Positions 6,184 to 15,231 of a DNA stretch of 64,000 nt are shown here, piece after piece (position 1 is the stretch's first letter; the number at the start of each line of letters is the position of its first letter). A program made the position numbers and the translations under genes. Below the pieces are notes generated by a model. It saw nothing but the letters and a program-made list of their open reading frames with translations, made no database searches and was not told the DNA's origin. The DNA is from Solwaraspora sp. WMMA2056 (GTDB lineage Bacteria; Actinomycetota; Actinomycetes; Mycobacteriales; Micromonosporaceae): positions 2,976,001 through 3,040,000 of the forward strand of contig NZ_CP128360.1 in assembly GCF_030345095.1 (NCBI RefSeq), read 5' to 3'.

Positions 6184-8757
6184 ATGCCGAGCCTGACCCG
6201 CGCCGAGGCCGTCGAGCGCGCCGCGACGATCACCGTCGAGTCGTACACCATCGACCTCGACCTGACCACCGGCGACACCGAGTTCGGGTCGACCAGCGTG
6301 ATCGAGTTCCAGGCCACGCCGGGAGCGGCGACGTTCGTCGAGGTCGCTCCCGTGACGCTGACCCGGGTACGGCTCAACGACGTCGATCTCGACCCTGCGA
6401 CGCTCGACGACAACCGGATCCCGCTGACCGGGCTGGCCGGGCACAACACGCTGACCGTGCAGGCGCGGATGGCGTACTCGAACTCAGGGCAGGGGCTGCA
6501 CCGCTTCGTGGACCCCGCAGACGGCGAGACCTACCTGTACGCCATGTCGTTCCTGGACGACGCGCCGCGCATCTTCGCCTGCTTCGACCAGCCCGACCTG
6601 AAGGCGCCGGTACGGCTGCGGGTCACCGCGCCGCCGCAGTGGACGGTCGCGGCCAACGGCCAACCGACCGGGCAACCGGTCGACGGGCGCTGGGAGTTCG
6701 CGCCGACGGCGCCGCTGGCGACGTACTTCGTGGCCCTGATCGCCGGGCCGTACCACGCCCGCCACGCTGAGCACGACGGTGTCCCGCTGGCGGTCTACTG
6801 CCGGCGGTCCCTCGCCGAACATCTGGACGCCGACGTCGAGGAGATCTTCACGGTCACCCGGCAGTGCCTGGACCGGTTCCACGAGCTGTTCGGCGTGCGC
6901 TATCCGTTCGGCGGGTACGGGCAGGCGTTCGTGCCCGAGTTCAACGCCGGCGCGATGGAGAACCCGGGCCTGGTGACCTTCCGCGACGACTACGTCTTCC
7001 GGTCTGCGGTCACCGACCGGGAACGGGAACGGCGGGCCACCACGATCGCCCACGAGATGGCCCACATGTGGTTCGGTGACCTGGTCACCATGCGCTGGTG
7101 GGACGACCTGTGGCTGAACGAGTCGTTCGCCGAGTACCTCGGGGTGCGGGTGACCGCCGAGGCGACCCGGTTCACCGACGCCTGGGCCACCTTCGGCATT
7201 CTCTACAAGTCGTCGGGGTACGCGGCGGACCAGCGTCCGTCCACCCACCCGGTCGCGCCGCAGGAGGTCGCCGACGCGGCTCAGGCGCTGCTGAACTTCG
7301 ACGGCATCTCGTACGCCAAGGGGGCGTCGGTGCTGCGCCAGCTGGTGGCCTGGCTGGGCGACGAGCCGTTCCTGGCCGGGCTGCGGGCCCATTTCGCCGC
7401 CCACCGGTTCGGCAACGCCACCCTGGCCGACCTGCTCGACGCGCTGACCAGGTCCAGTGGTCGGGACCTGTCCGACTGGGCGGCGCGGTGGCTACGCCAG
7501 GCGCAGGTGAACACGATCCGTGCCGAGGTGACCGTCGACGAGGCTGGCCGCTACCAGCAGGTCGCCCTGGTACAGACCGCCCCGGACAGCCACCCGGTGC
7601 TGCGGCCGCACCGGATCGGCCTCGGTCTGTTCGACGCCGCTGCGACCGCCGACCGGCCGGTGACGCGGCGGGCCGCGCTGACGGTCGACCTGGACCCGGA
7701 CGTCGACGGTGGCCGTACCCTGGTGCCGGCGCTGGTCGGCGAGCCGGCAGCCGACCTGCTGCTGCTCAACGACGGCGATCTGGCGTACGCCAAGGTGCGG
7801 CTCGACCCGGGATCGGCGGCCGCGCTGCCGGCGCTGCTGCCCGGTATCACCGACCCGCTGGCCCGGGCGCTGTCGTGGACCGCCACCCTGGACGCGGTCC
7901 GCGACGCACAGCAGCCGGTGGCCGCGCTGGCCGAGCTGATCGAGCAGGCCCTGCCGGCCGAGACCGCAGTGGTCGTCGTCGAGGACGTGCTCCGGCTGAG
8001 CCGGTCGATCATCGACAGGTACGCGCACTCCGTGGACCGGCCGGCGCTGCGGTCCCGGCTCGCCGCCGCCTGTGCGCGACTGCTGGCCGCCGCGCCGCAG
8101 GACGGTTCAGCGCGGTCGGCCGCGCCGCAGGACGGTTCGGTGCGGTTGGCGGCCGCGCGGGGCGCGATCGCCGCGAGCGCGGACGTCGACCTGTTGCGGG
8201 GGTGGCTGGTGGGGCGGGCGGTGCCGGACGGGGTCGCCGTCGACGCCGAACTGCGCTGGCTGCTGCTGTACCGGTTGGCGGTGCTCGGTGGGGTCGAGGC
8301 GGCCGACATCGACGCCGAGCTGGGGCGCGACCGCAGCGCGGCCGGTGAGCAGTGGGCGGCGAAGTGCCGGGCGGCGCTGCCGGACGTCGCGGGCAAGGAG
8401 CGGGTCTGGCAGTCGATCGTCGCCGACGTCAGCCTGTCGAACCGGATCGTCGAGGCGTACGCCGAAGGGTTCTGGCAGCCGGAGCAGGCCGAGTTGACCG
8501 CCCCGTACGTCGATCGGTATGTCGCCGACATGCCGGCCGCGACCCGGCGGCGTTCGGCGTGGCTGGCCGACCAGGTGGCGCAGTTGGCCTTCCCGCAGTA
8601 CGCGGTGAGCGAGCAGACCCGTACGGCGGCCGCCGCGCTGCTCGCCCGCGACGACCTCACCCCTGGGCTGCGGCGGGTGGTGACCGACGCCGCCGATGAT
8701 CTGGACCGGGCGCTGGCTGCCCGCCGTCGGTACAAAGCGGGAGCAGGCACCCGTTAG
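6184..8757 (+). CDS. pepN: Aminopeptidase N (M1 family zinc metallopeptidase)
   Basis: An 857-residue cytosolic exopeptidase that removes N-terminal residues from peptides. The gluzincin active site is complete: substrate-anchoring GAMEN at 256-260, zinc-binding HEMAH at 290-294, and the third ligand E313 in NESFAEYL, the HExxH-x18-E spacing of family M1. The C-terminal half is the ERAP1-like alpha-helical domain typical of actinobacterial PepN. ATG 6184 was preferred to GTG 6166 because homology-like sequence begins there. A 30-bp near-duplication at 8089-8138 adds a repeated AAPQDGS segment in the C-terminal domain. Confidence 0.95.
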   Translation: MPSLTRAEAVERAATITVESYTIDLDLTTGDTEFGSTSVIEFQATPGAATFVEVAPVTLTRVRLNDVDLDPATLDDNRIPLTGLAGHNTLTVQARMAYSNSGQGLHRFVDPADGETYLYAMSFLDDAPRIFACFDQPDLKAPVRLRVTAPPQWTVAANGQPTGQPVDGRWEFAPTAPLATYFVALIAGPYHARHAEHDGVPLAVYCRRSLAEHLDADVEEIFTVTRQCLDRFHELFGVRYPFGGYGQAFVPEFNAGAMENPGLVTFRDDYVFRSAVTDRERERRATTIAHEMAHMWFGDLVTMRWWDDLWLNESFAEYLGVRVTAEATRFTDAWATFGILYKSSGYAADQRPSTHPVAPQEVADAAQALLNFDGISYAKGASVLRQLVAWLGDEPFLAGLRAHFAAHRFGNATLADLLDALTRSSGRDLSDWAARWLRQAQVNTIRAEVTVDEAGRYQQVALVQTAPDSHPVLRPHRIGLGLFDAAATADRPVTRRAALTVDLDPDVDGGRTLVPALVGEPAADLLLLNDGDLAYAKVRLDPGSAAALPALLPGITDPLARALSWTATLDAVRDAQQPVAALAELIEQALPAETAVVVVEDVLRLSRSIIDRYAHSVDRPALRSRLAAACARLLAAAPQDGSARSAAPQDGSVRLAAARGAIAASADVDLLRGWLVGRAVPDGVAVDAELRWLLLYRLAVLGGVEAADIDAELGRDRSAAGEQWAAKCRAALPDVAGKERVWQSIVADVSLSNRIVEAYAEGFWQPEQAELTAPYVDRYVADMPAATRRRSAWLADQVAQLAFPQYAVSEQTRTAAAALLARDDLTPGLRRVVTDAADDLDRALAARRRYKAGAGTR

Positions 8758-8814
8758 TGTTGCCTACGCCACGCGACGGCCTGTTCATGGAGATCATCGG
8801 CATACGATTCTTCG

Positions 8815-9426
8815 ATGGACGTTGGCACCCGTCGGGTCGGCATCATGGGCGGCACTTTCGATCCGATCCACCAGGGGCATCTGGTGGCGGCCAGCGAGGT
8901 GGCGGAGCGGTTCGCGCTCGACGAGGTGGTCTTCGTCCCGACCGGGGATCCGTGGGAGAAGGCCGGGTTGACGGTCAGCTCGGCCGAGGACCGGTATCTG
9001 ATGACGGTGATCGCGACGGCATCCAACCCGCGTTTCCAGGTCAGCCGGGCGGACATCGACCGGCCGGGGCCGACGTACACCGTCGACACGCTGCGCGACC
9101 TGCAGGCGGTGTACGGACCGAAGGCGCAGCTGTTCTTCATCACCGGCGCGGACGCCCTGGAGAAGATCCTGTCCTGGAAAGACACCGACGCGATGTTCGA
9201 GCTGGCGCACTTCATCGGGGTGACCCGGCCGGGCTTCGAGTTGTCCGACGCGCACCTGCCGGCCGACACGGTGACCCTGGTCGAGGTGCCGGCGATGGCG
9301 ATCTCGTCGACCGAGTGCCGGGCGCGGGTCGCCGCCGGCAAGCCGCTGTGGTACCTCGTGCCGGACGGTGTGGTGCAGTACATCGCCAAACGCCGGCTGT
9401 ACGAGCCGGAATCTTCGAGTGAATGA
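8815..9426 (+). CDS. nadD: Nicotinate-nucleotide adenylyltransferase
   Basis: A 203-residue enzyme that adenylylates nicotinate mononucleotide to deamido-NAD in NAD synthesis. The nucleotidyltransferase motif [11 protein letters not shown] is near the N-terminus (H-x-G-H type), and the second ATP-binding motif ISSTECR is near residue 163, as in bacterial NadD. ATG 8815 sits right after a TTCTTCG stretch without an obvious ribosome site. The order nadD-rsfS-phosphatase-degV is conserved in actinobacteria. Confidence 0.95.
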   Translation: MDVGTRRVGIMGGTFDPIHQGHLVAASEVAERFALDEVVFVPTGDPWEKAGLTVSSAEDRYLMTVIATASNPRFQVSRADIDRPGPTYTVDTLRDLQAVYGPKAQLFFITGADALEKILSWKDTDAMFELAHFIGVTRPGFELSDAHLPADTVTLVEVPAMAISSTECRARVAAGKPLWYLVPDGVVQYIAKRRLYEPESSSE

Positions 9427-9537
9427 TACGCCTTTCTAGTAGTTTGGGCGCTTCATACCGATTACCGCCTCGGCCGAGTGTGAGAGGCTAGAGCAGCGAA
9501 AGTCGCCTAGCTGAAGGAGTGTTGTCGAGGTGATCCG

Positions 9538-9936
9538 ATGAGCGCCTCAGAGCGCGCGCGGGAGCTGGCCCTCACGGCCGCCCAGGCCGCTGCCGACAAG
9601 AAGGCGCAGGACATCGTCGTCATCGACGTGGCCGACCGGATGGCGATCACCGACGCCTTCGTGCTCGCCTCGGCACCCAACGAGCGCCAGGTGCTGGCGA
9701 TCGTCGACGCCATCGAGGAGAGCCTGGTCGGGCTGCCGGAGAAGGCCAAGCCGATCCGCCGCGAAGGTGACCGCGCCGGCCGGTGGGTGCTGCTCGACTT
9801 CAACGACATCGTCGTGCACGTCCAGCACACCGAGGAGCGCGAGTTCTACGCGCTCGACCGGCTCTGGAAGGACTGCCCGGTGATTCCGTTCGTCGACCGG
9901 GACCTGGTCGACGCCGAGGCCGGCGCTGCCGAATGA
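9538..9936 (+). CDS. rsfS: Ribosomal silencing factor RsfS (YbeB/Iojap)
   Basis: A 132-residue member of the Iojap family, which binds ribosomal protein L14 and blocks subunit joining in slow growth. Characteristic segments are QDIVVIDVADRMAITDAFVL, GDRAGRWVLLDFNDIVVHV and the C-terminal REFYALDRLWKDCP. The ribosome site AAGGAG lies about 20 bp upstream of ATG 9538, with a closer GAGGTGATCC. The stop codon overlaps the ATG of the following phosphatase (ATGA), showing tight coupling. Confidence 0.95.
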   Translation: MSASERARELALTAAQAAADKKAQDIVVIDVADRMAITDAFVLASAPNERQVLAIVDAIEESLVGLPEKAKPIRREGDRAGRWVLLDFNDIVVHVQHTEEREFYALDRLWKDCPVIPFVDRDLVDAEAGAAE

Positions 9937-10562
9937 CCCGGCTGATCGTCTGGCGGCACGGCAACACCGACTGGAACGCCGGCGACCGGGTGCAGGGCCA
10001 GACCGACACCGCCCTCAACGACCTCGGTCGGTCGCAGGCCGTCGCCGCCGCGCCGCTGCTGGCGGCACTGCGACCGGACGCGATCGTCGCCAGCGACCTG
10101 CAGCGCGCCGCCGACACCGCGGCGGCGCTGGTGGCCCTCACCGGCCTGCCGGTGCGCACCGACCGCCGGCTACGCGAGCGCTACTACGGCCTCTGGCAAG
10201 GGCTCACCATGACGACCATCGCCGAACGGTTCCCCACCGAGCACGCCCGCTGGCGCTCCGGCGACCAGGCACCCGGCTGCGAGGTGGAAAGCCTCGACGA
10301 CCTCGGCAAACGAGTCGGCGAAGCGCTGCAGGACGCCGCTGACACCGCCCCCGGTGGCACGGTCGTCGTCGCCACCCACGGCGGCGCCGCCCGGCAGGGC
10401 TGCGGCCACCTGCTCGGCTGGGGCACCGACGTGCTGCGCACGGTCGCCCCGCTGCAGAACTGCCACTGGACCGAGTTGCGGCACGATCCGGCGCGTGGCT
10501 GGCAGTTGCGGGCACACAACGTCGGGGTCACCAGCACCCGGGACATTCCGGCACCGGTGTGA
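9933..10562 (+). CDS. Histidine phosphatase family protein, GpgP-like
   Basis: A 209-residue branch-1 histidine phosphatase. The catalytic RHG motif is in LIVWRHGNTDWN at the N-terminus, and the second catalytic histidine is in VVVATHGGAARQ near residue 150. In M. tuberculosis the gene at this position after rsfS encodes glucosyl-3-phosphoglycerate phosphatase (GpgP), which acts in methylglucose lipopolysaccharide synthesis. Conserved position makes that activity a reasonable guess here, but the motif alone does not fix the substrate. The start overlaps the rsfS stop by 4 bp. Confidence 0.88.
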   Translation: MTRLIVWRHGNTDWNAGDRVQGQTDTALNDLGRSQAVAAAPLLAALRPDAIVASDLQRAADTAAALVALTGLPVRTDRRLRERYYGLWQGLTMTTIAERFPTEHARWRSGDQAPGCEVESLDDLGKRVGEALQDAADTAPGGTVVVATHGGAARQGCGHLLGWGTDVLRTVAPLQNCHWTELRHDPARGWQLRAHNVGVTSTRDIPAPV

Positions 10563-10626
10563 CCAGGCGCGGGCCGCGCGTCGGTCCGTCCCGGCGGTCA
10601 GGGTGATCATCGGCTACCGTGCCGGA

Positions 10627-11553
10627 ATGCCCGTCGCGGTCGTCACCGACTCCACCGCCTACCTGCCCGGTACGCTGGCAGACCGGCCCAGCCTCACGGT
10701 GGTGCCGTTGACCGTGGTCGTCGACGGCGTCGCTCACCAGGAAGGCCTCGACCTCACCCCGGCCGACGTGGCCCGGGCGCTGTCGGTCCGTCGACCGGCG
10801 GTCAGCACCTCCCGACCCGCACCGGAGCAGTTCGTCGAGACGTACCGGCGGCTGCTCGCCACCGACGGCCCGCAGGCCACCGACGACCGGGACGGCCCGC
10901 GTACCCAGGGAGGTTCGGACGGTCCGGCGGGCCGGGCGTCGGCGATCGTGTCGGTGCACCTGTCCGCCGAACTCTCCGGCACCGTGGAGGCCGCCGAACT
11001 GGCGGCCCGCGAGGTCGGGCCGGACCGGGTCGCCGTGGTGGACAGCGGCTCGACCGGGATGGGCCTCGGCTTTCCCGCCCTGGCCGCGGCCGCCGTCGCG
11101 GCCGCCGGTGGTGACCTGCACGAGGTACGGTCTGCGGCGGTCGAGACAGCGGCCCGGACCCGGACCTTGTTCTACGTCGACACGTTGGAGCACCTGCGGC
11201 GGGGCGGGCGGATCACCGCCGCCTCCGCGCTACTGGGTACCGCGCTGTCGGTGAAGCCGATCCTGCACATGCAGGACGGGCGGATCGTGCTGCGCGACAA
11301 GGTCCGTACCGCCACCAGGGCGCTGGCGAAGCTGGTGGATCTGGCCTGGGCGGAAGCCGGGGACGCGGTGGCGGTCGACGTCGCCGTACACCATCTGGGC
11401 GATCCGGACCGCGCCACGATGCTGCTCGCCCAACTGGCCGAGCGCCTCGGCGACCGGTTGCGGGACAGCTACGTGGCGCCGATCGGCGCGGTGGTGACCG
11501 CGCACGCCGGACCCGGCCTGGTGTCGATCGTGGTGCACCGGCGCGCCGGTTAG
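10627..11553 (+). CDS. DegV family fatty-acid-binding protein
   Basis: A 308-residue DegV protein. The N-terminal VAVVTDSTAYLPG carries the Asp-Ser that contacts the fatty-acid carboxylate, and the central VSVHLSAELSGT and VVDSGSTGMGLGF segments line the lipid pocket. DegV proteins present fatty acids to the FakA kinase in Gram-positive bacteria; no FakA gene is nearby. A low-complexity insertion (residues about 80-100) separates two fold segments. ATG 10627 follows TACCGT by 6 nt, a leaderless signature. Confidence 0.9.
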   Translation: MPVAVVTDSTAYLPGTLADRPSLTVVPLTVVVDGVAHQEGLDLTPADVARALSVRRPAVSTSRPAPEQFVETYRRLLATDGPQATDDRDGPRTQGGSDGPAGRASAIVSVHLSAELSGTVEAAELAAREVGPDRVAVVDSGSTGMGLGFPALAAAAVAAAGGDLHEVRSAAVETAARTRTLFYVDTLEHLRRGGRITAASALLGTALSVKPILHMQDGRIVLRDKVRTATRALAKLVDLAWAEAGDAVAVDVAVHHLGDPDRATMLLAQLAERLGDRLRDSYVAPIGAVVTAHAGPGLVSIVVHRRAG

Positions 11554-11636
11554 GCGGCCCGGACAAGGCCCGGGGCGGCCTGGTCGGGCCGGGGCGGCGG
11601 CCTGCGCATTAGCACACTGCGGCTCGACGTGTCGCC

Positions 11637-11664
11637 CCGTCCACAGGGGCAGCGGTTGTCCACA
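11637..11664 (+). promoter_or_regulatory. DnaA-box-like pair upstream of comEA
   Basis: TTGTCCACA (11656-11664) is identical to the actinobacterial DnaA-box consensus. CCGTCCACA (11637-11645) lies 19 bp upstream with two mismatches. Both are on the same strand in the 163-bp gap between degV and comEA, about 50-80 bp before the comEA start. They could be DnaA sites affecting the com genes, or chance matches; single boxes occur throughout such genomes. Confidence 0.35.
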
Positions 11665-11716
11665 GGTGGCATCCGGGCGATGCGCGTACGCCGAGCGGGT
11701 TGCCTAGCTTCGGGGC

Positions 11717-12637
11717 GTGACCGACCACGACACAGTCCGGCGCCGGCTGGCCCGACTCCGCCAGCCGGTGGACCGCTCGCCGTCCCCCTCGTCATTCGTG
11801 GACCTGGGTGGCCCCGGCGGGCCGACCGATCCGGTGGACCGCCTCGGCTCCACCGACGGTGTCGACGGCGAGTCCGACGACGATCCCGCCGAGTGGGAGC
11901 AGCCTCTCGACGACGGGCGCGCGACCGGCGGGCCGGGTCGGCTGGCGGCCTTCGATCCCGGTCACCGGGGAGTCAGGGCCCTCGCGGCCGTCGCTGTCGT
12001 GGTGGTGGCCGTCGCCGCGTTCCTGGCCTGGCGGTCCCGGCCACCGGTCGACCCGGTGTCGCCGCCTGCGGCGACGGCTGGCAGCGCCGCCCCGGGCAGC
12101 GCCGCCCCGGGCAGCGCCGCCCCGGTCAGCGGCGGTCCGCCGACCGGAGCGGCGACAGCCGACCCCGCCGCAGGCACCGCGTCAGCCGAGGTGGTCGTCG
12201 CCGTGACCGGTCGGGTCCACCGGCCCGGCCTGGTGACCCTGCCCGCCGGGGCGCGGGTCGCCGACGCGCTGGCTGCGGCGGGCGGCGCGCTGCCCGGCAC
12301 CGACCTCGCCTGGCTCAACCTGGCCCGACAGGTCACCGACGGTGAGCTGGTCGCGGTCGGCGTCACCCCGCCGCCCGGTGTGGTGCTCGACCCCGGCGGG
12401 CACAGTGGCGGCGGGCACAGCGGCGCGGGCAGTGCCGTCGGTGGGGGCAAGGTCAACCTGAACAGCGCCACCCTGCAGCAGCTGGAGACCCTGCCCGGGG
12501 TCGGGCCGGTGCTCGCCCAGCGCATCATCGACCACCGCGAGCGGGTCGGCGGGTTCGGGACGGTCGCCGATCTGCGCGAGGTCAGTGGGATCGGCGATGC
12601 CCGGTTCGAGCAGTTGCGTGACCTGGTGATCGTGTGA
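11717..12637 (+). CDS. comEA: ComEA family helix-hairpin-helix DNA-binding protein
   Basis: A 306-residue protein anchored by one membrane helix at about residues 95-113, after a long acidic cytoplasmic head. Outside lie a Ser/Gly/Ala-Pro linker with three 15-bp tandem repeats (GSAAP) at about 12081-12125, an SLBB domain (about 155-215) and the C-terminal HhH pair (VNLNSATLQQLETLPGVGPV, then FGTVADLREVSGIG). ComEA binds incoming DNA outside the membrane and hands it to ComEC. GTG 11717 follows TAGCTT by 7 nt. The stop overlaps the comEC start. Confidence 0.92.
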   Translation: MTDHDTVRRRLARLRQPVDRSPSPSSFVDLGGPGGPTDPVDRLGSTDGVDGESDDDPAEWEQPLDDGRATGGPGRLAAFDPGHRGVRALAAVAVVVVAVAAFLAWRSRPPVDPVSPPAATAGSAAPGSAAPGSAAPVSGGPPTGAATADPAAGTASAEVVVAVTGRVHRPGLVTLPAGARVADALAAAGGALPGTDLAWLNLARQVTDGELVAVGVTPPPGVVLDPGGHSGGGHSGAGSAVGGGKVNLNSATLQQLETLPGVGPVLAQRIIDHRERVGGFGTVADLREVSGIGDARFEQLRDLVIV

Positions 12638-15138
12638 GCAGCGGCCGGGGTGGCCCCACCGATCTGCCCGACCTGCGGTTGGCCGGGTTCGCGACGGCCT
12701 GCTGGCTGGCCGCACTCGTGGTCGTGTACGGATCCGTCAGCCGTGGTGTGGCACTGATCGTCGGAGGCCTGGTGGTCGCGGTCGGGCTGGTCGCCGGGAT
12801 GTCGATCATCCGCCGGGCGCGGTGCCGCCCACCCGGTCGGGAAGATGGCCGCTGGTCGGGTCGGGCGTGGTGGCACCGGTCCCGTAGGTTCGGCTGGATC
12901 GGGGTGGCCCTGGCGATCGGCGTCGTCTGCGGGAGCGCGGCGGCGACCGCCCAGGTCGCGGTCCGGGATGCTCGCGCGCTCGCCGACCTGGTCGACGCGC
13001 ACGCGGCGGTCACCGTCGACCTGGTCGTCCGCGACGACCCACGGCAGATCCGGTCTGCGGTCGCCGGCCCGGCGCTCTGGCTCGTCACGACCCGGCTGGT
13101 CGTGGTGCGACCGGCCGACGTCGGGTCGCGGCAGCCGGCCACCGCTGCGGACCAGGGAATCGACGCGGCGCAGGGGTCCGTCGTCAGCGGCCGGTTCGCC
13201 ATCGGGGTCCGGCTGCTGGTGCTGGGCACCAGCGGAGGCTGGGCCGGCCTGCTGCCCGGTCAGCAGATCCGGGTCGACGGCCGGTTGATGCCACCCCGAG
13301 GCGGCGACCTCACGGCGGCGGTGCTCTCGACCGATGCCGAGCCGGTGCCACACGGCCGGCCGAGCCTGGCGCAGCGGGCCGCCGGAGCGCTTCGAGCCGG
13401 CCTGCAGGACGCCTGCGCCGAGCTGGCCGATGAGCCGGGTGGCCTGTTGCCGGGCCTCGTGGTGGGCGACACCAGCCGACTCGACGCCGGCGTCGAGGAG
13501 GATTTCCGGGCCACCGGGCTGACCCATCTGGTAGCGGTGAGCGGTTCCAACGTCGCGATCATCGTGGGGTTCGTGCTGCTGCTGGTGAGATGGTGTCGGG
13601 CCGGTCCCGGGCTGGCGGCTGCGGCCTGCGCCGTCGCGCTGGTCGGCTTCGTGATCCTGGCCCGTCCGTCGCCGAGCGTCGTGCGCGCCGGTCTGATGGG
13701 TGCCATAGCGTTGCTCGCGTTGGCGACCGGTCGGCAACGGGCGGCACTGCCCGCGCTGGCGACCACCGTGGCGGTGCTGGTCATGATCGATCCACAGTTG
13801 GCGGTCGACGCGGGCTTCGCCCTGTCCGTCCTGGCGACGGGAGGGTTGTTGCTGCTCGCCCCCCGGTGGCGGGACGCGCTGGTGGCGCGTGGCATGCCGC
13901 AGGGAGTGGCCGATGCCCTGGTGATCCCGGCCGCCGCCCAGTTCGCCTGCACGCCGGTGGTGGCGGGACTCTCCGGCACGGTGAGCCTCGTCGCCGTACC
14001 GGCGAATCTGCTGGCGGTGCCGGCGATCGCGCCGGCGACGGTCTGTGGCGTCGCCGCCGCCGTCGCCTCCGTCGTCTGGCCGGCCGGAGCCGAGTTCGTG
14101 GCGTGGGTCGGTCACTGGCCGGCGTGGTGGTTGGTGCTGGTCGCACGGCACGGCGCGGCGACACCAGCGGGCGCACTGCCGTGGCCCGACGGGGTGGCCG
14201 GAGCCTTGTCACTGGCGGCGTTGTCGGTCGCCGTACTGCTGCTCGCGCGGCATGGGCTCACCCGTCGGTTGCTGGCGGTCGTCGCCGTCGGGTCGGTGAT
14301 CGGGGCGCTGCCGGTGCGGCTCGTCGCGCCGGGTTGGCCACCGGCCGGCTGGGTGGTGGCGGTCTGCGCGGTCGGTCAGGGCGATGTCGTGGTGCTGCCG
14401 GCGGGTCCGCGTACCGCCGTCGTGGTCGACGCCGGTCCGAACCCGGCGGCGGCCGACCGGTGCCTGCGCCGACTGCGTGTCCGGTCGGTGTCGTTGCTGG
14501 TCGTCAGCCACTTTCACGCCGACCATGTGGCCGGCGTCGCGGGTGTGCTGCGGCACCGGCAGGTGGGTGCGGTGGCCACGACCGGCTGGTTGGAGCCGGC
14601 GGCCGGGCGGGACGCCGTGCGACTGGCCGCGGCACGTGCCGGGGTCGCGGTCGGTGCGGTGCCGGCCGGCTGGACCTACCGGTACGGGCCGGTCGAGCTG
14701 GTGGTCCTCGGGCCGGTCGAGCCGTTCGTCGGAACCCGGTCCGATCCGAACAACAATTCGTTGATGCTCCTCGCGACGGTTCGTGGGGTGCGGATCCTGC
14801 TCACCGGGGACGCCGAACACGAGTCGCAGCGCGCGTTGCTGGAGCGGTTCGGTCCGGCGGGGCTGCGGGCCGACGTACTCAAGGTGGCCCATCATGGGTC
14901 GGCGCTGCAGGAGGTGGCATTCCTGGACGCCGTCGATCCGGCCGTCGCGGTGGTGCCGGTCGGGGCGGGCAACCGGTACGGCCATCCGGATCCGGGGGTG
15001 CTCACCCGGCTGGTGGCCGGCGGCGCGCGGGTGCTGCGGACCGATCTGGACGGCGACCTTGCGGTGGTGCGCCGCGACGGCCGGCTGGCGGTGTCGACCC
15101 GCCCCCTGGACGCCACCGACGGCGGTCCGGGCCGCTAG
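12634..15138 (+). CDS. comEC: ComEC/Rec2 DNA-uptake channel protein
   Basis: An 834-residue polytopic membrane protein. An N-terminal helix pair and an extracellular OB-like region (about 80-240) are followed by the competence domain with many transmembrane helices (about 260-560). A C-terminal metallo-beta-lactamase domain carries SHFHADHVAG near residues 625-634, the H-x-H-x-D-H metal motif thought to degrade one DNA strand during uptake. The MBL motif is intact. It starts with GTG 12634 overlapping the comEA stop by 4 bp. Natural transformation is not established for most relatives, so the present role is open. Confidence 0.93.
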   Translation: MSSGRGGPTDLPDLRLAGFATACWLAALVVVYGSVSRGVALIVGGLVVAVGLVAGMSIIRRARCRPPGREDGRWSGRAWWHRSRRFGWIGVALAIGVVCGSAAATAQVAVRDARALADLVDAHAAVTVDLVVRDDPRQIRSAVAGPALWLVTTRLVVVRPADVGSRQPATAADQGIDAAQGSVVSGRFAIGVRLLVLGTSGGWAGLLPGQQIRVDGRLMPPRGGDLTAAVLSTDAEPVPHGRPSLAQRAAGALRAGLQDACAELADEPGGLLPGLVVGDTSRLDAGVEEDFRATGLTHLVAVSGSNVAIIVGFVLLLVRWCRAGPGLAAAACAVALVGFVILARPSPSVVRAGLMGAIALLALATGRQRAALPALATTVAVLVMIDPQLAVDAGFALSVLATGGLLLLAPRWRDALVARGMPQGVADALVIPAAAQFACTPVVAGLSGTVSLVAVPANLLAVPAIAPATVCGVAAAVASVVWPAGAEFVAWVGHWPAWWLVLVARHGAATPAGALPWPDGVAGALSLAALSVAVLLLARHGLTRRLLAVVAVGSVIGALPVRLVAPGWPPAGWVVAVCAVGQGDVVVLPAGPRTAVVVDAGPNPAAADRCLRRLRVRSVSLLVVSHFHADHVAGVAGVLRHRQVGAVATTGWLEPAAGRDAVRLAAARAGVAVGAVPAGWTYRYGPVELVVLGPVEPFVGTRSDPNNNSLMLLATVRGVRILLTGDAEHESQRALLERFGPAGLRADVLKVAHHGSALQEVAFLDAVDPAVAVVPVGAGNRYGHPDPGVLTRLVAGGARVLRTDLDGDLAVVRRDGRLAVSTRPLDATDGGPGR

Positions 15139-15219
15139 CCGCGACGTCCGTGGACGGCAGCATGGCCGACTCGCCGATCGGTCCGTGGCGGTTGGTCGTA
15201 ACTCGACAATAAATGTCCC

Positions 15220-15231
15220 TATTATCGAAGA
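15220..15231 (+). promoter_or_regulatory. -10 box of a probable leaderless holA transcript
   Basis: TATTAT (15220-15225) is followed by 6 nt and GTG 15232. It lies in an AT-rich island at the end of the 93-bp gap after comEC. The spacing argues for transcription starting at or next to the GTG and helps choose that start over ATG 15295. Confidence 0.5.

Noticed and set aside
11962-14151. Long minus-strand frame opposite comEA/comEC
   Set aside because: Same GC-driven shadow effect; no ribosome site or domain.
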